The notes: generated by a model from the sequence alone, not told the origin. Shown: positions 33,440-42,116, counted from the first letter of the stretch. The stretch: DNA of 64,000 nt from Bacteroidota bacterium (GCA_039821555.1 JBCBNX010000002.1:360864-424863); one strand, 5' to 3'. Program-made: numbers and translations.

Positions 33440-33865
33440 CTACGACTCGCCCCCGAACGTCTCGTCCATCCACACGGCGATCTGGTCGCGGACGGTGCGG
33501 AAGGCGGCCAGCTTGTCCGCGTCCGAGCCTGTCGCAGCGGAAGGGTCGGGGAAGCTGTGGTGCAGGTTCTCGACCGTCGCCGGGATGTAGGGGCACGCCT
33601 CCCGCGCGTTGTCGCACACCGTGACGACGTACTCGAAGTCCTGCCCGTCGAACGCATCGACGTGGTCCGAGGTGTGCCCGCTGAGGTCGATGCCGAGGTC
33701 GGCCATCGCCTGCACCGCAAACGGGTTGACGCCGCCCGGTGCCGTCCCCGCCGACGCGGCGTCGAAGCGGTCGCCGTAGCGCGCCCGCAGCAGCCCCTCG
33801 GCCATCTGCGACCGCGCCGAGTTGTGGGTGCAGACGAAGAGGACGGTGGGGTTGTCCTGGGTCAT
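33440..33865 (-). CDS. arsC: Arsenate reductase, thioredoxin-coupled LMW-PTP type
   Basis: A 141-residue enzyme reducing arsenate to arsenite. The P-loop CTHNSARSQ near the N-terminus is the Cys-X5-Arg-Ser signature of low-molecular-weight phosphatases. The later cysteines in VCDNAREACPY match the redox pair of thioredoxin-dependent ArsC. HSFPDPSAATG is the usual catalytic-Asp segment. The start MTQDNPTVLFVCTHNSARS fits the family; the frame extends upstream to 33958 without similarity. No arsR, acr3 or arsB is adjacent, so it stands alone. A protein-tyrosine phosphatase is the alternative but the second Cys pair argues for ArsC. Confidence 0.88.
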   Translation of the reverse strand: MTQDNPTVLFVCTHNSARSQMAEGLLRARYGDRFDAASAGTAPGGVNPFAVQAMADLGIDLSGHTSDHVDAFDGQDFEYVVTVCDNAREACPYIPATVENLHHSFPDPSAATGSDADKLAAFRTVRDQIAVWMDETFGGES

Positions 33866-34043
33866 CGGTCCTGTGTCCTTGGTGGGAGGGTATGGCCGCC
33901 AAGCTAGGACCGGACTGTTAGAGCAATGTGACCAAACGCGCGTGTCTCCGCTCTCCACTCGGTCTTCTACCGCCCCGATGGCAGCGAGAGAGTCGTCACC
34001 TCTACGTTTGATTGCGGAACGCCCGACTCAGTCAAGCGCGCGG

Positions 34044-34349
34044 TCAGTTGCCCTCTGACGGCTGCGATGCACGCCAGGCATACACCTCCTTAGCAAAGAA
34101 CCCGAGGATCACCGCCGGAATCGCATACTGAATGGCCGTCCGGATCAGCAGTTGAACCCACGCACGGATGCCCCCGCGGATCTCGGCCTGCGTCATCAAG
34201 AGCTCCGACTCTCCCCAGCCGAGCCAGAGGGACACGACGAGCGCGACAGCCAAGGCCGCGTACACGCCCCACCGCGTCTTCGAGTGGGTCGTTGACGGAG
34301 TCATCCGGTCCGGTGTAGTCGAGGACACCTTGGCCATGGTCTGTGGCAC
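34044..34349 (-). CDS. Small two-helix membrane protein, hypothetical
   Basis: A 101-residue protein with two predicted membrane helices (GVYAALAVALVVSLWLGW, about residues 28-45, and IQYAIPAVILGFFAKEVYAW, about 73-92) joined by an amphipathic segment. The start could be residue 1 or the Met at residue 5. No family is recognised. It lies alone between arsC and another membrane protein on the same strand. Confidence 0.55.
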   Translation of the reverse strand: MPQTMAKVSSTTPDRMTPSTTHSKTRWGVYAALAVALVVSLWLGWGESELLMTQAEIRGGIRAWVQLLIRTAIQYAIPAVILGFFAKEVYAWRASQPSEGN

Positions 34350-34545
34350 GCAGCGTTAAAGCGAGACAGCGTAGGAGGGCACGGTGGGACGAGGCGAACG
34401 TGCGGGATGTTACGCGGGCCTGCGTTGTAAGGGATGATGTCCAACACGCTCGTCAAAGCTCCGCGCCGGGAGACGCTCGTCACTTGTCGGCAGAATGCCG
34501 ACGAAGACCGCCCCCTGTATCGGCTTCGTCGGCAAAGGCTTGGTG

Positions 34546-34959
34546 CTACACCTTCGCAAAGCGTTCGTGGACGGCAATGCACAAGCCCATGAAAAGTATC
34601 ACCAGAACGGGGAGGCCTACGAAGAACCAGAAGAAAGGGTCGTGAGCAGGTGTTGTCAGCATCAGCACGAGGCAACTCATTGATAGGATGATCGCCCATA
34701 GCGCTAAGACAACCAGCCGTGCTTGGGTCCGATGGCTATGCTCTGTCTTGAACACTTGGGGGAGTGTCTTCGCGAACGAGTAGGCTGAAAACCAAGAGAC
34801 AATGGGAAGAGAGTAGAAGACTGCTTCAGCGAACGAACCTTCCAGCAAGCCGACCACAACACTACCCGATAACCAGGAGACGAGGGCGTGTCCTAGTGGG
34901 GTTAATTCTTGCTTCAGCACCGCCCACCAACTTCCTACGTCGAACTTCTCACTTCTCAC
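34546..34959 (-). CDS. Four-helix membrane protein, hypothetical
   Basis: A 137-residue protein with about four hydrophobic helices: LVSWLSGSVVVGLLEG, AVFYSLPIVSWFSAYSF, LVVLALWAIILSMSCLVLML and FFWFFVGLPVLVILFMGLCI. Base composition is visibly less GC-rich than the neighbouring genes, hinting at later acquisition. It ends near a stretch (34350-34545) in which no gene is seen. Its start lies one base from the stop of the aldehyde dehydrogenase gene, which is transcribed first. No function is assigned. Confidence 0.55.
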   Translation of the reverse strand: MRSEKFDVGSWWAVLKQELTPLGHALVSWLSGSVVVGLLEGSFAEAVFYSLPIVSWFSAYSFAKTLPQVFKTEHSHRTQARLVVLALWAIILSMSCLVLMLTTPAHDPFFWFFVGLPVLVILFMGLCIAVHERFAKV

Positions 34960-34960
34960 T

Positions 34961-37423
34961 TCACAAGCCGGTCGGGAGCCAGATGTTCTTCACCTGCACG
35001 CTCTGGCGGAGGAACGCGTGGCCTTCGCCCTGCTTCGGGTCGAGCCAGTCGCGGGGCTGGCCGTAGCTCACCCAGGTCCGCTTCATGTTGGACGCCGAGA
35101 GGTGCTCCACGGCGCGACTGCCGAGCGCGCCTGCCTCGCCCGAGGCGAGGTACCACAGCGCGTCCACGTCCTCGTGCGCGGCGAGCGTCTTAGTGAGGTG
35201 GTCGCGGTTCCCGGTGACGATGTTGACCACACCGCCCGGGAGGTCGCTCGTGTCGAGGACCTGGTAGAGGTCGGTCGCGGCGAGCGGGTGGGTCTCGGAC
35301 GGGATCGCCACGACGCAGTTGCCGCGGCAGATCGCAGGCGCGACGAGCGAGACGAAGCCGAGCAGCGGCGCCTCGTCGGGGCACGCGATGCCGATCACGC
35401 CGAGGTAGTCGTGGTGGGCGGCGACGAAGCCCTGGAAGTTGGCCTCCTGCAGGTGCCCGCCGAATTTGTCGGCGTAGGCCGCGTACGTGAACAGCCGCTG
35501 CACGCTGGCCTCGACTTCGCGGGTCGCCGCTTTTTTACTGAGGCCTGCCATCGACTGGAGCCGCGTGACGAACTCCTCGCTTCGGGCCGCTAAGTTCTCG
35601 GCGATGTAGTAGAGGATTTGCGCGCGGTTGTGCGGGGAGCGGTCGGCCCAGCCGCGTGCGGCGTGCGCGGCCTCGACGGCGTCGCGGATGTCCTTGCGGT
35701 TGCCGTCGCCCGCCAGCCCGACCACGCGGCCTTTCGGGTCGAGAATAGGATAGCTGTAGTTGCTGTCGGGCCGCTTCTGCTTGCCGCCGACGTAGAGCTT
35801 TGCCGTCCGGTCGATGCCCTGATGTCCAGAGTGCGCCGAGGCCTTGCCTGGCTTCTCCGGGAGCGGAGCGGGCGCGGTTGGCGTGTGGCTCCCCCAGGTG
35901 GCAAGCGGGTCGGCGCCGTCGCCCGTCGGCTCGGGCGCAGGCGTCGGACGCGACTGCCAGGCGGGGCGGACGTACTCGTAGAGCCCCTCTTTGCCGCCCT
36001 CGCGGCCATAGCCACTCTCGCGGACCCCGCCGAAGCCGCTCGCCGCGTCGAAGAAGTTGGTGCCGTTGACCCACACCGAGCCCGCCTTGATGCGGTGCGC
36101 CACTTCGAGGGCCTGCGTGAGGTTCTCGCTCCAGACGGTTGCCGCGAGGCCGAAGCGGGTGTTGTTCGCGAGCGCGACGGCCTCGTGCGGCGTGCGGAAT
36201 GTCATCGCGACGAGCACCGGTCCGAAGATCTCCTCCTGCACCACCTGCGAGGCCGGGGCGACGTTGGTGATGAGCGTCGGCGGGACGTAGCAGCCCTGGT
36301 CGGGCATGGGGGCGTCTGGCTGGAAGATCGCGGCGCCCTCGTCGCGGGCGACCTGGATCCAGCGCTCGATGGTCTGCTGCTGCTCCTCGCTCACGACCGT
36401 CCCGAGGTCGACGGCCTTGTCGAGCGGGTTGCCCATGCGCAACTGGCCCATGCGTCGACGCACGCGCGCCAGGAAGTCCTCGGCGACGCTCTCCTGCACG
36501 AGCAGGCGGCTCCCGGCGCAGCAGACCTGGCCGCCGTTGAACCAGATCGCATCGACCAGGCCTTCCACAGCCCCGTCGAGGTCCGCGTCGTCAAAGACCA
36601 CGTAGGGCGACTTGCCGCCGAGTTCGAGCGACAGCTTCTTGCCGGAGCCCGCTGTTGCCTGGCGAATCGCGCGGCCGACGGGCGTGGAGCCCGTGAACGC
36701 AATCTTGTCGAGGCCCGGGTGGGCGACGACCGCGCGGCCCGCCTCGTCGTCACCGGGGAGGAGGTTGACGACGCCCGCGGGTAGGCCTGCCTCGTGGCAG
36801 ACCTCGGCGAAGAGGAGTGCCGTGAGCGGCGTCTGGGGTGCGGGCTTGAGCACGACCGTGTTGCCCATCGCGAGGGCCGGCGCCGCCTTCCAGGCGAGCA
36901 TCAAGAGCGGGAAGTTCCAGGGAATCACCTGCCCCACGACGCCGACGGGCGCGTAGCCGGTCAGTTCGTCGGCCATGACCTGCGCCCACCCGGCGTGGTG
37001 GTAGAAGTGCCGCGCCACGAGCGGGATGTCGAGGTCGCGGCTCTCGCGGATCGGCTTGCCGTTGTCGAGCGACTCCAGGACCGCGAAAAGGCGTGCGTGC
37101 TTCTGGATGGCCCGCGCGAGTGCGTAGAGGTGCCGTGCCCGCGTGTGCCCATTGGTCTGGCTCCACGACTTGAACGCCTTCCGCGCTGCCTCTACGGCCG
37201 CGTCTACGTCGGCACGCCCGGCCTCGGCCACGTCCGCGATGTGTGCGCCCGTCGCCGGGTTCGTCACGGCGAACGTCGCGCCGGACTGCGCGGCTTGCCA
37301 GCGACCGCCGATAAACAGGTCGAAGCGGCGGTCGTGGGCGTCCAGCCACGCCTCGGCAGCGGCGGGCGACTCAGGCGCGGGGCCGTAGGGCATCGTGGCG
37401 GTGAGGTCGGCGATGGAGGGCAT
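34961..37423 (-). CDS. Two-domain aldehyde dehydrogenase (ALDH16 type)
   Basis: An 820-residue NAD(P)-dependent dehydrogenase with two ALDH-like halves. The N-terminal half (about 35-490) has the active-site Glu in LELGGKSPYV, catalytic Cys in FNGGQVCCAGSR, the PWNFPLLM cofactor site, and GPVL near EEIFGPVLVA. After a Pro-rich linker (about 500-540) the second half (about 545-820) keeps an ALDH shape (NRAQILYYIAENLAARSEEF) but lacks the Cys and Glu motifs, as in bacterial ALDH16 enzymes, where this half is structural. deoC lies upstream on the same strand with a SUKH gene between. Acetaldehyde from DeoC is a plausible substrate; that is inference. Confidence 0.9.
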   Translation of the reverse strand: MPSIADLTATMPYGPAPESPAAAEAWLDAHDRRFDLFIGGRWQAAQSGATFAVTNPATGAHIADVAEAGRADVDAAVEAARKAFKSWSQTNGHTRARHLYALARAIQKHARLFAVLESLDNGKPIRESRDLDIPLVARHFYHHAGWAQVMADELTGYAPVGVVGQVIPWNFPLLMLAWKAAPALAMGNTVVLKPAPQTPLTALLFAEVCHEAGLPAGVVNLLPGDDEAGRAVVAHPGLDKIAFTGSTPVGRAIRQATAGSGKKLSLELGGKSPYVVFDDADLDGAVEGLVDAIWFNGGQVCCAGSRLLVQESVAEDFLARVRRRMGQLRMGNPLDKAVDLGTVVSEEQQQTIERWIQVARDEGAAIFQPDAPMPDQGCYVPPTLITNVAPASQVVQEEIFGPVLVAMTFRTPHEAVALANNTRFGLAATVWSENLTQALEVAHRIKAGSVWVNGTNFFDAASGFGGVRESGYGREGGKEGLYEYVRPAWQSRPTPAPEPTGDGADPLATWGSHTPTAPAPLPEKPGKASAHSGHQGIDRTAKLYVGGKQKRPDSNYSYPILDPKGRVVGLAGDGNRKDIRDAVEAAHAARGWADRSPHNRAQILYYIAENLAARSEEFVTRLQSMAGLSKKAATREVEASVQRLFTYAAYADKFGGHLQEANFQGFVAAHHDYLGVIGIACPDEAPLLGFVSLVAPAICRGNCVVAIPSETHPLAATDLYQVLDTSDLPGGVVNIVTGNRDHLTKTLAAHEDVDALWYLASGEAGALGSRAVEHLSASNMKRTWVSYGQPRDWLDPKQGEGHAFLRQSVQVKNIWLPTGL

Positions 37424-37482
37424 GGCGGTGCAGGAGAAGGGGAGGAGGGAGTTGGGTGTGGGGAGATGCGGCGCTCTGCCCT

Positions 37483-37620
37483 TGTCATCCTGAGTGGAGC
37501 AGCCATAGGCTACGGAATTGAAGGATTTGAGTCGCAGCGTGGCGCTCCGAACGTGACCTGGAAGCTGGAGCGGAGATCCTTCGGCTACGCTCGCAGTCGC
37601 TCGCTCCGCTCAGGATGACA
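37483..37620. repeat. Palindromic dispersed repeat, family 2, copy 2
   Basis: A 138-bp unit with ends TGTCATCCTGAG (37483) and CTCAGGATGACA (37620), interior AGATCCTTCGG near the right end. It lies between the SUKH gene and the aldehyde dehydrogenase gene. The stop codon and final Ser-Ser codons of the SUKH gene are read from its right end. Same family as 24512-24657. Confidence 0.78.
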
Positions 37621-38023
37621 TCCATTGTTCGAGACAGGTCATGAAGGAGTCAGCATAGTCCGATGTCGTTTCCGTCTCGTGGTCCCACCAGACTACAGGA
37701 GCGTTCGGGAGGTCGTCGACGAGCCAGCAGTACCAGTCTCCGCAGCTGTTCTCCGCAAAGGGAAGCAGGTGGTCGCCAAGGCGCGCTTGCTCAGCGAGAG
37801 CCTGGCTGGGAGCGAGGATATCCATACCAAACTCGCCGTAGTTGTGACCATCGCTGAGGACGAACGCACGATAGTCTGGAGGAAACGAGAGGCCGTGTCG
37901 TTGCTCCAGATTGGCAAGCTCTGCCTCGGTAGGTGTTGGCTTGTCGAAGATGCGAAACCTAAGGTCGGTCTGCTCTAGGAGACGACGGGTATACTGCTCT
38001 GTATTGCTCATCGCTGCCCTCAT
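37610..38023 (-). CDS. SMI1/KNR4 (SUKH) family protein
   Basis: A 137-residue alpha/beta protein. The signature is ELANLEQRHGLSFPPDYRAF (about residues 34-53) followed by LSDGHNYGEFGMDILAPSQA, then DWYCWLVDDLPNAPVVWWDH. SUKH proteins often serve as immunity proteins against contact-dependent and polymorphic toxins. No toxin gene is adjacent, so an orphan immunity or regulatory role is possible. Base composition is lower in GC than deoC and ALDH on either side. Its last codons and TGA come from a dispersed repeat, so the native C-terminus may have been altered. The start may be residue 1 or MSNTEQ at residue 5. Confidence 0.75.
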   Translation of the reverse strand: MRAAMSNTEQYTRRLLEQTDLRFRIFDKPTPTEAELANLEQRHGLSFPPDYRAFVLSDGHNYGEFGMDILAPSQALAEQARLGDHLLPFAENSCGDWYCWLVDDLPNAPVVWWDHETETTSDYADSFMTCLEQWMSS

Positions 38024-38050
38024 TCACTCTTCCTTTCGTCCGCTCCTTTC

Positions 38051-39052
38051 CTACCCCATCGGCTGATGGTGGCGGGCGGCGTAGCGGCCGGTGACGTGGT
38101 GGGAGAGTTGGCGCTCGACGTCGGCGAGGAGGCTGGAGGCGCCGAAGCGGAAGTAGCCGGGCGTGAGCCAGAGGTCGCCGAGTTCTTCCTTCATCAGGCT
38201 CAGCCAGACGAGCGACTCCTTCGCCTTGCGGATGCCGCCCGCGGGCTTGTAGCCGGCGCGGTGGCCCGAGAGCGCCTCGTACTCGCGGATCATGCGCGTC
38301 ATCACGAGGCCAACGGGTAGCGTGGCATTGACCTTCTCCTTGCCGGTGGACGTCTTGATGAAGTCGCTCCCGGCCATGAGCGCGACCTTGCTGGCGCGCG
38401 CGACGTTCCAGAGCGGCCCGAGGTCGCCCGTGCCGAGGATGGTCTTGAGCGAGGCATCGCCGCAGGCGTCTTTCATGGCGGCGATTTCGTCGTAGAGCCG
38501 TGCCCAGTCGGCGGTGTGGACGAGGCCGCGCGTGATCACCACGTCGATCTCGTCGGCGCCCGCCTCGACGGACGCTTTGATCTCGGCGAGGCGCAGCGCG
38601 AGCGGACTCTGGCCGTGCGGGAACGCCGTCGAAACGGCCGCCACAGGGATCCCCGAGCCTTCAAGTGCGCGCTTGGCAGTCGCGACGTGTGCGTGGTAGA
38701 CGCACACGGCTCCCGTCGTGAGGCCGAGGTCAGCAACGCCAAGGGCGTCCAGGATATCGGGGCGGACGGGCTGGCGGGCCTTCGCGCAGAGGCGGCGGAC
38801 CCGCGCGGGCGAGTCGTCGCCTTCGAGCGTGGTAAGGTCCATGCACGCGATGGCGCGCAGGAGCCACGCGGCCTGCCACTCCTTCTTGACGCTGCGGCGC
38901 GTACCGAGCGTGGCGGCCCGGCGTCGCGTCGCGGGCGGGTTCACGCGCGTCTCCTCGACCCACCCGAGGTCGAGCGGGATGCCCGGATTCCGAGCGTGGT
39001 CGTCAGCGTGGGCGAGGGCCTCGTCGGCGTGCCCGTTGGTCAGCGTCTCCAT
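38051..39052 (-). CDS. deoC: Deoxyribose-phosphate aldolase
   Basis: A 333-residue class I aldolase that splits 2-deoxyribose-5-phosphate into acetaldehyde and glyceraldehyde-3-phosphate in deoxynucleoside catabolism. The Schiff-base lysine sits in SDFIKTSTGK (about residues 230-239). VCVYHAHVATAK, EIDVVITRGLV and AGYKPAGGIRKAKE are further family motifs. An N-terminal extension of about 60 residues is longer than in E. coli and is seen in eukaryote-like and Bacteroidota forms. It is transcribed ahead of the SUKH gene (27-bp gap) and the ALDH16-type gene. Confidence 0.93.
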   Translation of the reverse strand: METLTNGHADEALAHADDHARNPGIPLDLGWVEETRVNPPATRRRAATLGTRRSVKKEWQAAWLLRAIACMDLTTLEGDDSPARVRRLCAKARQPVRPDILDALGVADLGLTTGAVCVYHAHVATAKRALEGSGIPVAAVSTAFPHGQSPLALRLAEIKASVEAGADEIDVVITRGLVHTADWARLYDEIAAMKDACGDASLKTILGTGDLGPLWNVARASKVALMAGSDFIKTSTGKEKVNATLPVGLVMTRMIREYEALSGHRAGYKPAGGIRKAKESLVWLSLMKEELGDLWLTPGYFRFGASSLLADVERQLSHHVTGRYAARHHQPMG

Positions 39053-39235
39053 CGGAGAGAGGGGATATGGGGGAAGGGGGGCGGCGTCTCACCCTCGAAG
39101 CGTGGAGGTCATACGCGCCGGGTCGCGCGATGTTGAAAACTACGGCGCGTCGCGCCCCACCCTCACGACTGAACCCTGTTCGCCCTGTCTGGTACTTCCT
39201 CTCTCCCGACACCCCCCTTCAACTCCCCATCCCCG

Positions 39236-39853
39236 ATGTTCACTGGCATCATCGAAGCCGTCGGCCGCGTGGCCCGCGTTCAGCCGCTCGAAGGTGGGCG
39301 GCGGTTCACCTTCGAGGCGCCCTTCGCCTCCGAACTCAAGATCGACCAGAGCATCGCGGTCAACGGCGCGTGCCTCACCGCGGTGGCGGTCACCGATGCG
39401 ACGTTCGAAGTCGTCGCGGTGGAGGAGACGCTCGCGAAGACGAGCTTGGGCAACCTAGCAGAGGGCGACCCGGTCAACCTCGAACGCGCGATGCGCGCGG
39501 ACGCCCGCCTCGACGGCCACTTCGTGCTCGGCCACGTCGATGCCACGGGCACGGTCCGGTCCATCGAGACGCTCGCAGACTCGTGGATGGTAACGATCGA
39601 GTTCGATACGCAATTTGCGCCCTACCTCATCCCCGTCGGCTCGGTCGCGCTCGACGGCATCTCGCTGACGGTCGCGCGCCTAGCCGATGATCACCTCACG
39701 GTCGCCATCATCCCCTACACGTGGGAGCACACGACGATGCACGCCTGGCAGCCCGGCCGCCGGATCAACCTGGAGTTCGACGTGCTCGGGAAGTACGTCG
39801 TCCGCGCGCTCGAAACGGGCCTGATCGACACGCTGCCGACGCTGGCTCGCTAG
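39236..39853 (+). CDS. ribE: Riboflavin synthase, alpha subunit
   Basis: A 205-residue enzyme that dismutates two 6,7-dimethyl-8-ribityllumazines into riboflavin. The two internally repeated lumazine-binding barrels are visible: MFTGIIEAVGRV with SIAVNGACLTAV, and HFVLGHVDATGTV with SVALDGISLTV. The last residues form the trimerisation helix. It stands alone, not in a rib operon, and no FMN riboswitch pattern is seen in the 183 bp upstream. Its TAG overlaps the stop of the convergent gene by four bases. Confidence 0.96.
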   Translation: MFTGIIEAVGRVARVQPLEGGRRFTFEAPFASELKIDQSIAVNGACLTAVAVTDATFEVVAVEETLAKTSLGNLAEGDPVNLERAMRADARLDGHFVLGHVDATGTVRSIETLADSWMVTIEFDTQFAPYLIPVGSVALDGISLTVARLADDHLTVAIIPYTWEHTTMHAWQPGRRINLEFDVLGKYVVRALETGLIDTLPTLAR

Positions 39854-40875
39854 TCGAGCGGGACCACCGTCACGCTGTCGAGGATGACCTCGGAGACCAG
39901 TCGGAGGCCATCCGCGCCCACGAGCACGGCGTAGTCCTCTAGGGCTTCGATGCCATCGGCGGTGAAGTTGCGGTAGTCCTGCACGCGCACGCCGCCGATG
40001 GTGCGCGCACTGAATGCCTCGCGGAAACGGTGGCCGGTGTCGTTGGGGCCGTCTGCGTCGGGTGATAGCTCGTAGGTGTAGGCGAGGTAATCCATCGTCC
40101 GCGTTTCGGCGTGAAGCCAGTAGACATAGCGGTCCTGCCAGTCGCGCCCGCCGCCGTCCTGCGCGAACGCTACCTCGACGCGCTCGTATGTCTCGCCCGC
40201 GATCACGCCTTGGCCGAGGTAGCGCGGTGTCACGGCGGGGGCGTTGAGGGGAGCGGGGAGCAGCGCGAAGTACGCGACGGAGTTCACGGCGGTCGCGGCA
40301 CGCCGGGCCTCACGGTCGTCCATCGAGACCGTGATACCGCCAACCTCACGGCGAAGCCCGTCGTTGTCGAGCACGTCGCGGACGGACCGTCCTGCCTCGT
40401 CGGTACGGGTGCGTTCGTACACGAAGCGTCCGCCGTCGCGGGTAAGCGTGAAAGGGGTGCCGCGAAAGACGAAGCGCATTCGCGCTCGGTCAAGTACGTC
40501 GCCGCCGTGCACCGCGATGGTGGTGTCGAGCAGCGCCCGCGCGAACGCGTCGCCCACCGGGGCTTCCTCGGCCATCAGCGCGAGGTCGTCCTGCGGGGAG
40601 ACGATGGGCGCCTCGTCCGGTGTGGCGCATCCGGCGGGAAGCAGCGCGACGAAAACAACGACGGCGTACCAGCGTCGCCCACTAGTAAGGTCAGGTACTG
40701 CAATGCTAGAGCCTGAAGTATGCTTTCGGCATGGTCCGGCTCCCCCCGTTCTCGTTCCGCTCGAACTGTCCCCCTCACCCGTGAGGGGGACAGCTTGACC
40801 ACCGTTCAGGTGCGTCAAGCGGGGGGAGCGCCGGGTCACGCTAGCTGCCAGTCGGTCTCGAAATCTGTGGAGCAT
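39850..40875 (-). CDS. DUF6503-like lipoprotein with uncertain start
   Basis: The open frame encodes 341 residues, but the real protein probably begins near 40690, where RRWYAVVVFVALLPAGC gives a lipoprotein signal with lipobox PAGC. The mature part (LLDTTIAVHGGDVLDRARM, FVFRGTPFTLTRDGGRFVYE, YVYWLHAETRTMDYLAY) resembles the DUF6503/LolA-like lipoproteins of Bacteroidota. No ATG, GTG or TTG lies in frame between the lipobox region and 40830. The only ATG, at 40875, would make translation pass through repeat copy D. Either a rare start such as ATT is used or the element has displaced the native start. Function is unknown. Confidence 0.7.
   Translation of the reverse strand: MLHRFRDRLAASVTRRSPRLTHLNGGQAVPLTGEGDSSSGTRTGGAGPCRKHTSGSSIAVPDLTSGRRWYAVVVFVALLPAGCATPDEAPIVSPQDDLALMAEEAPVGDAFARALLDTTIAVHGGDVLDRARMRFVFRGTPFTLTRDGGRFVYERTRTDEAGRSVRDVLDNDGLRREVGGITVSMDDREARRAATAVNSVAYFALLPAPLNAPAVTPRYLGQGVIAGETYERVEVAFAQDGGGRDWQDRYVYWLHAETRTMDYLAYTYELSPDADGPNDTGHRFREAFSARTIGGVRVQDYRNFTADGIEALEDYAVLVGADGLRLVSEVILDSVTVVPLD
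40738..40829. repeat. Family 1 hairpin element, copy D
   Basis: A 92-bp element: GGCTCCCCCC left end, hairpin AACTGTCCCCCTC/GAGGGGGACAGCTT (loop ACCCGT), right end GGGGGGAGC. It lies at the 5' end of the DUF6503-like frame, 54 bp after the upstream ackA stop. Confidence 0.85.
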
Positions 40876-40883
40876 CAGGCGGC

Positions 40884-42116
40884 CTACACGAACGGCGTCT
40901 GTTTCAGCGTCTCCGCGATCTTGCGCGCGTCGGTCGCGATCACGAACTCCTCGTCGGTAGGGATGACCCAGACTTGCACGGCGCTGTCGTCGGTCGAGAT
41001 GCGGCGCTCCTCGCCGCGGAGGCCGTCGTTGCGCGAGGCGTCGATGCAGACGCCGAGGTGGTCGAGGTTCTTACAGATCTGCGCGCGGATCGAGGGGGCG
41101 TTCTCGCCGATGCCCGCCGTGAAGACGACCGCGTCCGCGCCGTTAAGGACGGCCATGTACATCCCGATGTAGCCCTTCACGCGCTGGCAGAACACGTTGA
41201 TAGCCTGCTGGCAGCGCACGTCGCCGTCGGCGGCCTCGCGGATGAGGTCACGCATGTCGGCGGCGTAGCCGGAGAGCCCGAGCAGGCCGCTGTACTTGTT
41301 GAGCATCGTGTGGACCTCGGCGAGCGTCTTGTCCTCCTTCGCCACGAGGTCGAAGATAATCGACGGGTCGATGGTGCCGGAGCGCGTACCCATCACGAGC
41401 CCCGCGAGCGGCGTCATGCCCATCGACGTGTCGACGCTCTTGCCGTTGCGGATCGCGCAGAGCGACGCGCCGTTGCCGAGGTGGCAGGTGATGACGCGAC
41501 TCTTCTGCTTGTCGAGGCCTGCGACTTTGTAGAGGCGGCGGCTGACGTAGTAGTGGCTCGTCCCGTGGAAGCCGTAGCGGCGGATCTTGTGGCGGCGGTA
41601 GAGCCGGTTCGGGATCGCGTAGAGGTAGGCCTCAGGCGGGAGCGTCTGGTGGAACGCCGTGTCGAAGACGGCCACGTGTGGCACGTCGGGGAAAGCGGCT
41701 TGCGCGGCACGGATGCCCTTGAGGTTGGCCGGGTTGTGCAGCGGCGCGAGGTCGAAGGCGTCCCGGATGGCCTCGATGACCTCGTCGTCGATGAGCACGG
41801 AGTCGGCGAAGTCCTCGCCGCCGTGGACGACGCGGTGGCCGACCGCTTCGATTGCCCCGGTCGCCTGCGCTTCGGGGAGCGTCAGCACCTCGCCGAGCAC
41901 GAACTGAATCGCCGTGGTGTGGTCCGGCGCGTCGAGGCTCTTACGCTGCTTCCGGACACCGCCCGGCGCCGCGTCGTCGTCGAGTGCCCACGAGGCAATC
42001 GAGCTCACGGCCCCGATCCGCTCCACCACGCCGCCCACGATGGTCTGCCGCTCCGCGACGTTGACGAGGTCGAACTTGAGCGACGACGAGCCGCAGTTGA
42101 GGACGAGGACGAGCAT
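40884..42116 (-). CDS. ackA: Acetate kinase
   Basis: A 410-residue enzyme interconverting acetyl phosphate plus ADP and acetate plus ATP. The start MLVLVLNCGSSSLKFDL carries the N-terminal ASKHA signature; the frame extends 14 codons upstream without similarity. Others are GHRVVHGGEDF, FDTAFHQTLPPEAYLYA, YGFHGTSHYYVS and HLGNGASLCAI with SVDTSMGMTPLAGLVMGTRSG (active-site Arg). FTAGIGENAPSIR is near the C-terminus. No pta is adjacent. With deoC and an ALDH nearby on the same strand it fits C2 overflow metabolism, though the genes are not contiguous. Confidence 0.96.
   Translation of the reverse strand: MLVLVLNCGSSSLKFDLVNVAERQTIVGGVVERIGAVSSIASWALDDDAAPGGVRKQRKSLDAPDHTTAIQFVLGEVLTLPEAQATGAIEAVGHRVVHGGEDFADSVLIDDEVIEAIRDAFDLAPLHNPANLKGIRAAQAAFPDVPHVAVFDTAFHQTLPPEAYLYAIPNRLYRRHKIRRYGFHGTSHYYVSRRLYKVAGLDKQKSRVITCHLGNGASLCAIRNGKSVDTSMGMTPLAGLVMGTRSGTIDPSIIFDLVAKEDKTLAEVHTMLNKYSGLLGLSGYAADMRDLIREAADGDVRCQQAINVFCQRVKGYIGMYMAVLNGADAVVFTAGIGENAPSIRAQICKNLDHLGVCIDASRNDGLRGEERRISTDDSAVQVWVIPTDEEFVIATDARKIAETLKQTPFV

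Noticed and set aside
34343..34645. Plus-strand 100-codon ORF between two membrane-protein genes
   Set aside because: Arg-rich and partly opposite a more convincing hydrophobic ORF on the minus strand; no leader or motif.
39053..39235. FMN riboswitch in front of ribE
   Set aside because: None of the conserved RFN-element blocks could be seen in the 183 bp upstream.
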